Origin: an uncultured Collinsella sp.
Lineage (GTDB): Bacteria; Actinomycetota; Coriobacteriia; Coriobacteriales; Coriobacteriaceae
Direction: 5' to 3'
NCBI GenBank assembly: GCA_900754445.1
Contig: CAAECW010000071.1
Location: 1-5,067, forward strand
DNA: 5,067 nucleotides
Position 1 is the stretch's first letter, and the number at the start of each line of letters is the position of its first letter. Below the pieces are notes generated by a model. It did no database searches. It saw only the letters and a list, made by a program, of their open reading frames with translations, and was not told where the DNA came from. Positions 1 to 5,067 of this stretch are shown one piece after another. Position numbers and translations under genes: made by a program.

Positions 1-1452
1 GAGCTGCGCCGCATTGTAGACGGGTGCGCCGCCTCCACCGAGACTTTGCTCGCACACATGCTGCCCGATATCGCAGGCGCCGTCGCCATGGTCGTGGGCT
101 TGCTCGTGCTGCTTTTCGCCCTCGATTGGCGCTTGGGCGCGGCATGCCTCATCTCGGTGGCCATTTCGTTTGGCGCCATGGCTACCATGATGAGCGGCAA
201 AGGCGCCGAGTTTATGAAGGCCTACATGGGAGCGCTGGTCAAGATGAACAAGACGGGCACCGAATACGTACGCGGCATCCCCGTGGTCAAGGTGTTTCAG
301 CAGACGGTTTACTCCTTTAAGGCTTTCCACGATGCGATCGCCGAATACGCCGACATGGCACAAAGCTATGCGGGCACGTTCTGTCGAGGTCCGCAGGTGC
401 TCAACCTCACCGCGCTCAATGGCCTTGTGGCATTCCTGTTGCCCGTGGCGTTGCTGTTGGCGCCGGGCGAGACGGACTTCGCGCATTTTATGGCCAACTT
501 CACGTTTTACGCGATATTTTCGGCCGTGGTGCCGACGGCCATGACCAAGCTCATGTTTGTGGGCGAGGCCTCTCAGATGAGTGCCGATTCGCTGGCTCGT
601 ATTCGAAGCGTCATGGATTCCAAGCAGCTCTCCGTGCCCGCCCAACCCAAGCACCCTTCCGGCGGCGACGTGCGATTTGAGGACGTGAGCTTTACGTACG
701 AGGGTGCCGAAGCACCTGCCGTTAGCCATGTGAGTTTCAGCGTTCCCGCTGGTAGCACCCTCGCCCTGGTGGGTCCCTCGGGTGGCGGTAAGTCAACCTG
801 CGCAAGCCTGATCCCGCGTTTTTGGGATGTCTCCTCGGGTCGAGTGCTCGTAGGCGGTGTGGACGTTCGCGATATGGATCCGCACGAGCTTATGGACCAG
901 GTTGCCTTTGTGTTCCAGACCAACCAGCTGTTCCGGCAAACACTTGCCGATAACGTGCGCGCCTCCAAGCCTACGGCCACTGACGACGAAGTGCGTGCGG
1001 CCCTCTCCGCAGCTCAGTGCGACGACATTGTGGCCAAGCTTCCACAGGGCATCAATACCATGCTCGGTGCTGGCGGAGCATATCTTTCGGGCGGCGAGGT
1101 CCAGCGCGTGGCACTCGCCCGCGCGATCCTTAAAGACGCGCCTATCGTGGTGCTCGATGAGGCCACGGCGTTTGCCGACCCCGAGAACGAGGCACTCATC
1201 CAGCGCGCCTTTAGCAAGCTGGCGGCGGGTCGCACGGTCATTATGATTGCGCACCGACTCTCGACTGTAGTGGGCGCAGACCAAATCGTGGTGCTCAACC
1301 AGGGCAGCGTGCAGGAGTCGGGTACCCATGCCGAGTTGCTGTCCCAAGAGGGTCTGTATGCCAAGATGTGGGCCGAATACGAACAGGCCGCGAGCTGGAA
1401 AATCACTGCAGCGACCGCGGATGCCGTCGTCACGAAGGGAGGCGAGGCCTAA
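1..1452 (+). CDS. ABC half-transporter, permease-ATPase fusion (IrtAB/YbtPQ-like), 5'-truncated by window
   Basis: The frame is already open at base 1 and ends at TAA 1450-1452, giving 483 visible residues. Aligned by eye with the next gene, about 115-125 N-terminal residues (two membrane helices) lie outside the window. The TTG at 46 and the ATG at 58 are internal codons, because the residues before them already fit the family. Visible membrane segments lie at about residues 24-41, 46-64, 134-154 and 165-185. The ATPase domain starts near residue 221, with Walker A GPSGGGKST at 258-266 (772-798), Q-loop Gln 306, signature LSGGE at 362-366, Walker B Asp386 with catalytic Glu387, and switch His418. 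The D-loop region reads AFADPENE rather than the usual SLD. From family knowledge, the TETxxAHxLPD-like segment near the start resembles one subunit of siderophore-importing IrtAB/YbtPQ-type exporter-fold transporters. It probably pairs with the next gene's product in the cytoplasmic membrane. The substrate cannot be read from the sequence; multidrug or peptide export is the alternative. Confidence 0.93.
   Translation, partial: ELRRIVDGCAASTETLLAHMLPDIAGAVAMVVGLLVLLFALDWRLGAACLISVAISFGAMATMMSGKGAEFMKAYMGALVKMNKTGTEYVRGIPVVKVFQQTVYSFKAFHDAIAEYADMAQSYAGTFCRGPQVLNLTALNGLVAFLLPVALLLAPGETDFAHFMANFTFYAIFSAVVPTAMTKLMFVGEASQMSADSLARIRSVMDSKQLSVPAQPKHPSGGDVRFEDVSFTYEGAEAPAVSHVSFSVPAGSTLALVGPSGGGKSTCASLIPRFWDVSSGRVLVGGVDVRDMDPHELMDQVAFVFQTNQLFRQTLADNVRASKPTATDDEVRAALSAAQCDDIVAKLPQGINTMLGAGGAYLSGGEVQRVALARAILKDAPIVVLDEATAFADPENEALIQRAFSKLAAGRTVIMIAHRLSTVVGADQIVVLNQGSVQESGTHAELLSQEGLYAKMWAEYEQAASWKITAATADAVVTKGGEA
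1435..1442 (+). promoter_or_regulatory. Ribosome binding site of second ABC gene
   Basis: AAGGGAGG ends 10 bases before the ATG at 1453 and lies inside the last codons of the upstream gene. It supports the 1453 start and translation coupled to the first ABC gene, whose stop codon directly touches the start codon. Confidence 0.7.
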
Positions 1453-3210
1453 ATGTTCGCCTCATTCCAAAAGAAGTATTTCCTATCCGATAAAGGCGTC
1501 GCCGGCGTAAAACGCGGCATTTTCTGGACCACGCTCACCAATCTCATTACCATGGCCGGCATGGGCTTTTTATTCCTGGTTATGGCCGGCTTTGTCGAGC
1601 ATCTCGCCACCGGCGCCGACCTGCCGGATGCCCTGCCGATCGCGGGCGGCCTCCTGGTCTTTTTTGTGCTGCTCTTTGCCTCTAACTGGCAGCAGTATTA
1701 CTACACCTACTGCATCTTTTACGAGGAGTGCGGCAAGCAGCGTATGGAGATCGCCGAGCGCTTGCGCAAACTGCCGCTGTCGTTTTTTGGTCGTCGTGAT
1801 CTGGCCGATTTAACCGAGACCATCATGGGTGACGTCCAGGCCATGGAGCACGCCTACAGCCACGTGCTGGGAGAGCTTTGGGGTGCCATCATCGCAAGCG
1901 CCATTGTGTTCGTGGCGTCGCTGTTCTTTTGCTGGCAGCTGGCGATCGCGGCGTTTTGGAGCGTTCCCGTGGCCTTTGCCGTGCTGTATCTAACACGCGG
2001 CCCCATGACTCCGGTGTTCGATCGCGTGCGTGCCGAGAAGGTCAAGGTTACCGAGGCGATTCAAGAGACGCTCGACTGCGTTCGCGAGATCCGCGCCACC
2101 AACCAGGAGGCCCATTATCTTGAGGGTCTCAACGGCGTGATCGATGCCGAGGAGCGCGAGACCACCAAGGGCGAGCTCGCTAACGGGCTTTTGGTCAACT
2201 CCGCCTTTGTCATCTTGCGTCTGGGCATTGCCACCACGTTGGTCACGGGCGCCGCGATGGTCGCCTCCGGGCAGGTCGACTTTTTGGTGATGTTTGCCTT
2301 CCTGCTTATGGTGAGCCGCATCTATGCGCCTTTTGACCAGGCGTTAATGTTAATGTCCGAGCTGTTTGCCGCCGAGTCGTCTGCCAAACGCATGCGTTCT
2401 ATCATGGAAGAGCCTGTGGCGCGGGGCAGCGAGAAATTTGAGCCCGTGGGCCACGATGTGGTGTTCGATCACGTGGCATTTGGCTATGGTGCGGGCGAGG
2501 ACGGCCGTGCCGGCGAGAAAGTTCTTACCGATGTGAGCTTTACCGCCAAGGAAGGCGAAGTTACGGCGCTGGTCGGTCCTTCGGGTTCCGGTAAGTCTAC
2601 GGTGAGCCGCCTGGCCGCGCGCTTTTGGGATGCCACCGAAGGTACGGTCACCGTGGGTGGCGTGGATGTTGCGGGCGTTGATCCCGAGGTGCTGCTGCGC
2701 GACTACGCCATTGTGTTCCAAGACGTGCTGCTCTTTGACGACACGGTGATGGGAAACATCCGCCTCGGGCGTCGTGATGCCACCGATGAGGAAGTGCTTG
2801 CGGCCGCGCGTGCCGCCAACTGCGACGAGTTCGTGAACCGCATGCCGCAGGGCTACGACACCATGATTGGCGAGAACGGCTCCAAGCTGTCCGGCGGTGA
2901 GCGCCAGCGCATCTCTATCGCCCGTGCGCTGCTCAAAGACGCGCCTATCGTGCTGTTGGACGAGGCGACGGCGAGCTTGGATGTGGAGAACGAGACCGTG
3001 GTGCAACAGGCACTTTCCCGTCTGCTTGCAGGCAAGACGGTTATCGTTATTGCCCACCGTATGCGTACGGTGGAAAATGCCGACAAAATCGTTGTACTCA
3101 AGGATGGTGTGGTTGCCGAGCAGGGTTCTCCGGCGCAGCTCAAGGCGGCAGGTGGAGAATTCGCACGCATGGTTGCGCTGCAAAAGGAAGCGGCTGCTTG
3201 GCAGCTGTAG
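1453..3210 (+). CDS. ABC half-transporter, permease-ATPase fusion (IrtAB/YbtPQ-like partner subunit)
   Basis: This is a complete 585-residue protein, the usual length for a fused half-transporter. The start is fixed by the ribosome site at 1435-1442 and by exact abutment to the previous stop codon. Six membrane segments are visible at about residues 25-48, 62-79, 143-161, 162-181, 248-270 and 275-292. The ATPase domain runs from about 335, with Walker A GPSGSGKST at 375-383 (Lys381), Q-loop Gln423, signature LSGGE at 479-483, Walker B Asp503 with catalytic Glu504, a standard SLD D-loop, and switch His535. All catalytic positions are present, so both ATP sites of a heterodimer could be active. 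The KLPLSFFGRRD segment and the following TIMGD helix are typical, as I recall the family, of the IrtB/YbtQ-like branch that imports ferric siderophores without a binding protein. Neighbouring candidate iron genes fit this, but the substrate is inferred. A slightly long, Gly/Glu-rich loop (about 345-356) follows the A-loop tyrosine. Confidence 0.95.
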   Translation: MFASFQKKYFLSDKGVAGVKRGIFWTTLTNLITMAGMGFLFLVMAGFVEHLATGADLPDALPIAGGLLVFFVLLFASNWQQYYYTYCIFYEECGKQRMEIAERLRKLPLSFFGRRDLADLTETIMGDVQAMEHAYSHVLGELWGAIIASAIVFVASLFFCWQLAIAAFWSVPVAFAVLYLTRGPMTPVFDRVRAEKVKVTEAIQETLDCVREIRATNQEAHYLEGLNGVIDAEERETTKGELANGLLVNSAFVILRLGIATTLVTGAAMVASGQVDFLVMFAFLLMVSRIYAPFDQALMLMSELFAAESSAKRMRSIMEEPVARGSEKFEPVGHDVVFDHVAFGYGAGEDGRAGEKVLTDVSFTAKEGEVTALVGPSGSGKSTVSRLAARFWDATEGTVTVGGVDVAGVDPEVLLRDYAIVFQDVLLFDDTVMGNIRLGRRDATDEEVLAAARAANCDEFVNRMPQGYDTMIGENGSKLSGGERQRISIARALLKDAPIVLLDEATASLDVENETVVQQALSRLLAGKTVIVIAHRMRTVENADKIVVLKDGVVAEQGSPAQLKAAGGEFARMVALQKEAAAWQL

Positions 3211-3225
3211 GAAAGGGGGCCAAGA

Positions 3226-3256
3226 TTTCCAAAGGTTAACTTTGGTTGACCATAAT
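3226..3256 (+). promoter_or_regulatory. Candidate promoter of the small protein / P-type ATPase operon
   Basis: The best -10 is CATAAT at 3251-3256 (5 of 6 to TATAAT). Its only -35 candidate is TTTCCA at 3226-3231 (4 of 6), with a long 19-base spacer. Transcription would then start near 3263. An alternative uses TTGACC at 3246-3251 as the -35 (5 of 6) with TAGTCT at 3270-3275 as a poor -10 (18-base spacer). The region is visibly more AT-rich than the flanking genes. No clear terminator follows the ABC pair, so read-through from upstream is also possible. Confidence 0.4.
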
Positions 3257-3275
3257 AGTTCGACTAAACTAGTCT
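3231..3275 (+). promoter_or_regulatory. Cluster of dyads and a direct repeat, candidate operator for a metal-responsive repressor
   Basis: Several symmetries overlap within 45 bases. AAGGTTAACTTT (3232-3243) has 5 of 6 pairs matched around GTTAAC. GGTTAAC and GTTGACC (3234-3240, 3245-3251) form an inverted repeat with 6 of 7 pairs. GGTTAAC/GGTTGAC are also direct repeats exactly 10 bases apart. TAGTT and AACTA flank a 6-base spacer (3256-3271). GACTA and TAGTC flank 3 bases (3262-3274), with palindrome ACTAGT at 3268-3273. Their position across the candidate -10 and transcription start suits repression. The AGGTTA and TTAG/CTAA flavour recalls DtxR/MntR-type metal boxes, but none matches a consensus well, so the regulator is a guess. 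Confidence 0.4.
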
Positions 3276-3307
3276 CAAAAGCGTGCTCGAGCAAACTAAT
3301 GAACTCG

Positions 3308-3321
3308 GGTGCTAAGGCACC
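3308..3321 (+). promoter_or_regulatory. Small leader hairpin 1
   Basis: GGTGC and GCACC pair perfectly (5 bp) around a TAAG tetraloop in the untranslated leader of the small membrane-protein gene. No T-run follows, so it does not look like an intrinsic terminator. Its role is unknown; it could stabilise the mRNA or take part in leader folding with the next hairpin, which starts two bases downstream. Confidence 0.4.
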
Positions 3322-3322
3322 A

Positions 3323-3340
3323 TGCCGCGCTTGTGCGGCA
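3323..3340 (+). promoter_or_regulatory. Small leader hairpin 2 abutting the ribosome binding site
   Basis: TGCCGC and GCGGCA pair perfectly (6 bp, plus a possible G-U pair inside) around a short loop. The stem ends on the base just before the AAAGGGAG ribosome site. There is no T-tract on this strand, so it is not a typical terminator. Its position suggests an effect on ribosome access or mRNA stability, which is an inference. Confidence 0.45.
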
Positions 3341-3348
3341 AAAGGGAG
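3341..3348 (+). promoter_or_regulatory. Ribosome binding site of the small membrane protein
   Basis: AAAGGGAG ends 7 bases before the ATG at 3356. This good spacing decides the start over upstream codons in the same frame, which run back through the hairpins. Confidence 0.75.
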
Positions 3349-3355
3349 AAGCAAC

Positions 3356-3601
3356 ATGAAGAAGTCGACGTTTAACACCCTGCTTGTCGGTGGCGGTTTT
3401 CTGCTTGGTACGGCCGGCATCAAGCTGCTCACCAGCGCTCCGGTAAAGAATGCCTGCGTGCAGGGCATTGCGTGCGGCATGCGCGTCAAGAACTGCTACC
3501 AGGACATGGTCGAGCAGGCCAAGGCTAATGTCGACGACATGGTTGCCGAGGCTGCCTACATCACCCAGAGCGAGGCCGCTGCTGACGAGGCAACCGAGTA
3601 A
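3356..3601 (+). CDS. DUF6110-like small membrane protein, possible FezA-like ferrosome protein
   Basis: An 81-residue protein starts at the ATG served by AAAGGGAG and ends at TAA 3599-3601. Residues 8-26 form one glycine-rich hydrophobic helix (GGGFLLGTAGIKLL) after a short basic N-terminus, so it is probably a single-span membrane protein. There is no signal-peptidase site or lipobox. A short Cys-bearing stretch follows (Cys34, Cys40, Cys47), then a helical region with the pattern DMVEQAKANVDDMVAEA and a very acidic end rich in Glu, Asp and Ala. From memory, this layout (Gly-rich helix with GTxGxKxLTS, then a regular acidic helix) is that of DUF6110 proteins, which commonly sit just before HMA_2-type P-type ATPases in anaerobic gut bacteria. 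By analogy with the fez operon of Clostridioides difficile, where small membrane protein FezA precedes ATPase FezB, it may help form or anchor iron granules. That role is inferred; no catalytic motif is visible. Confidence 0.88.
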   Translation: MKKSTFNTLLVGGGFLLGTAGIKLLTSAPVKNACVQGIACGMRVKNCYQDMVEQAKANVDDMVAEAAYITQSEAAADEATE

Positions 3602-3619
3602 CGCTCCCAGGCACAAACT

Positions 3620-5067
3620 ATGAGATTCTCGATTATTAGCGAGATCCCCGGCAGGACCCGTCTTCAATTGGCGGGTCCTGTGCCAGAGAGCGATCTCGAT
3701 GCACTTCTTAAGCTCAGCGGCGATATCGATGGCGTGCACAAGGTGCGCGTGTATGGCCGCATTGGCCAGATGGCGCTGGAGTACGACGAGCCGCGCCGCG
3801 CAAGCGTGCTCGACGCCCTGGGCGCACTCGATGCTCAAGCTATCGCCGATGCCAAGTCGGGTTACGTGATGCAGCTTGAGCCACGCAAGCACAAGCTCGT
3901 CATGGATCTTGCCACACTTATCGGCGCCCACTACGCGCGCCGCTGGTTCTTGCCGACGCCTCTGCGTGCAGTGTTTGTCGTGGCCGGTTACATGGCATTT
4001 TTGCGCGCTGCCCTTCATGAGCTGGCGCAGCCGCGCCTGACCGTTCCTGTGCTCGACGCTTCGGCTATCGGCATTTCGTTCGTCAAGCGTGATGTCGACA
4101 CCGCGGGCCAGACGATGTTCCTGCTCAACGTGGGCGAGCTGCTCGAGGACTACACCCGCGCCATGAGCGAAAACGAGCTCATCAACTCGCTGCTCGATGT
4201 GCCCGACAAGGCGCAAAAGGTCGTCGGCGACACCGAGGTAAGCGTTGCCGCGACCGAGCTTGAGCCCGGCGACCTGGTCGCCGTGCGCACTGGCATGTCC
4301 ATTTGCATCGACGGTGTTGTCGAGCAGGGGAGCGCTATGGTCAACCAAGCGACCCTGACCGGCGAGCCGCTGGCCGTCGAGCGCAGCGTGGGCGACGACG
4401 TATTCGCCGGCACCGTTGTGGAAGATGGCAGCATCTTGGTGCGTGTGCGCGCCAATACGGCTCAGACCAAGCTCCGCTCGATCGTCTCGCTCGTGCAGAC
4501 GGCCGACTCGCTCAAGTCCGAGGGCCAGTCGCATATGGAGGACCTTGCCAACAAGATCGTCCCGTGGAACTTCCTGCTCGCGGGCCTGGTTGCGCTTACC
4601 ACCCGCAGCCTCATCAAGACCTCGGCGGCGCTGATGGTCGACTACTCGTGCGCACTCAAGCTCACGGGTTCCGTCGCCGTCATGACCGCCATGAGCGATG
4701 CTGCCAAGATGGGCGTGATGGTCAAGGGCGCGAAGTACTTTGAGTCGTTTGCCAAGGCCGACACCATTGTGTTTGATAAGACCGGTACGCTGACCGAGGC
4801 GCAGCCGCGCCTGGCTTGCGTGCTCACGACCGACGGCTGGAGCGAGGACGAGGTCCTGCGCCTTTCTGCCTGCCTGGAGGAGCATTTCCCGCATCCGGTG
4901 GCGCGCGCCGTCGTCAACGCTGCTCGCGAGCGTGGACTCGAGCACCGCGAGCGTCACGCTGCGGTCGAGTACATCGTGGCACACGGCATCGCTTCGTCCA
5001 TTGAGGAGCGTCGCGCCATCATCGGCTCCGCGCACTTTGTATTCGAGGATGAGGGTGCGCAACTCGA
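3620..5067 (+). CDS. P1B-6-type (FezB-like) heavy-metal P-type ATPase, 3'-truncated by window
   Basis: The frame stays open from ATG 3620 to the window end (482 codons); about a quarter to a third of the usual length is missing. The start is forced: the small gene's TAA lies in the same frame seven codons upstream, with no other start codon between. The ribosome site is weak (AGG at 3609-3611), which suggests coupling to that gene. Residues 1-84 form an HMA_2-like domain with no cysteine and an N-terminal PGRTR motif (10-14). Hydrophobic segments lie at about 100-134, 139-158, 160-175 and 313-360. The actuator domain (about 193-277) carries TGE at 247-249. The metal-path helix has Ser343-Cys344 where copper pumps have Cys-Pro-Cys. 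The phosphorylated Asp386 is in DKTGT, and the nucleotide domain has the P1B His-Pro pair at 425-426. The GDGxxND hinge would lie past the window. By family it moves a transition metal across a membrane; iron loading of ferrosomes is the likely role by similarity to FezB. A CtpC-like Mn/Zn exporter is the main alternative. Confidence 0.93.
   Translation, partial: MRFSIISEIPGRTRLQLAGPVPESDLDALLKLSGDIDGVHKVRVYGRIGQMALEYDEPRRASVLDALGALDAQAIADAKSGYVMQLEPRKHKLVMDLATLIGAHYARRWFLPTPLRAVFVVAGYMAFLRAALHELAQPRLTVPVLDASAIGISFVKRDVDTAGQTMFLLNVGELLEDYTRAMSENELINSLLDVPDKAQKVVGDTEVSVAATELEPGDLVAVRTGMSICIDGVVEQGSAMVNQATLTGEPLAVERSVGDDVFAGTVVEDGSILVRVRANTAQTKLRSIVSLVQTADSLKSEGQSHMEDLANKIVPWNFLLAGLVALTTRSLIKTSAALMVDYSCALKLTGSVAVMTAMSDAAKMGVMVKGAKYFESFAKADTIVFDKTGTLTEAQPRLACVLTTDGWSEDEVLRLSACLEEHFPHPVARAVVNAARERGLEHRERHAAVEYIVAHGIASSIEERRAIIGSAHFVFEDEGAQL

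Noticed and set aside
46..60. TTG at 46 or ATG at 58 as the real start of the first ABC gene.
   Set aside because: The frame is open to base 1, and the residues before these codons already fit the third membrane helix of the family. The true start is upstream of the window.
1130..2970. Near-identical DNA in the two ABC genes around the Walker B segment (about 1130-1170 and 2932-2972) as a repeat element.
   Set aside because: It reflects the conserved protein motif in paralogous ATPase domains; similarity fades outside the motif.
3210..3230. GGAAA and TTTCC arms after the second ABC gene as a terminator.
   Set aside because: The stem is only 5 bp with an 11-base loop and no T-run follows, so it does not support an intrinsic terminator.
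2350..3489. A 379-codon minus-strand open frame opposite the second ABC ATPase domain and the intergenic region.
   Set aside because: It is a shadow of the ABC gene and spans the promoter region; it has no domain, membrane segment or convincing ribosome site.
3296..5062. A long open frame on the minus strand (588 codons) opposite the small protein and the P-type ATPase.
   Set aside because: Its product is rich in His, Arg, Leu and Ala with no recognisable domain, and it lies fully antisense to genes with clear motifs. High-GC codon bias commonly opens the antisense frame.
1..5067. CRISPR arrays, tRNA genes, insertion sequences or attachment sites.
   Set aside because: I saw no spaced direct repeats of suitable length, no cloverleaf, and no transposase or integrase reading frame.

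Overview
This 5,067-base window is GC-rich and tightly packed, with every gene on the + strand. The proteins have the style of a high-GC gut actinobacterium of the Coriobacteriia (Collinsella-like). That placement rests on composition, the look of the proteins and gene arrangement only; there is no rRNA or other marker gene here.

Layout: (1) 1-1452 is the 3' three-quarters or so of an ABC half-transporter (membrane domain fused to ATPase domain), cut by the window start. (2) 1453-3210 is a complete second half-transporter that begins on the base after the first one's stop codon. The two look like a heterodimer of the IrtAB/YbtPQ type, which has an exporter fold but takes up metal-siderophore complexes without a binding protein. 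(3) 3211-3355 is a 145-base intergenic region with a candidate promoter, a cluster of overlapping dyad symmetries and two small hairpins just before a ribosome binding site. (4) 3356-3601 encodes an 81-residue single-span membrane protein that I recognise as DUF6110-like. (5) 3620 to the window end is the first 482 codons of a P1B-type metal ATPase with a cysteine-free HMA_2-like N-terminus, an N-terminal arginine/glycine motif, and Ser-Cys in place of Cys-Pro-Cys in the metal-path helix. This matches the P1B-6 group that includes FezB.

The most interesting reading is that genes 4 and 5 form a fezAB-like pair. In Desulfovibrio magneticus and Clostridioides difficile, fez genes build ferrosomes, which are membrane-associated iron-phosphate granules. 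Here the pair sits directly downstream of a candidate metal or metallophore importer. The window could therefore be an 'acquire, then store' iron module, with a metal-responsive switch between the two halves. The ABC and P-type ATPase assignments are strong. The ferrosome role, the iron specificity and the operator are inferences.
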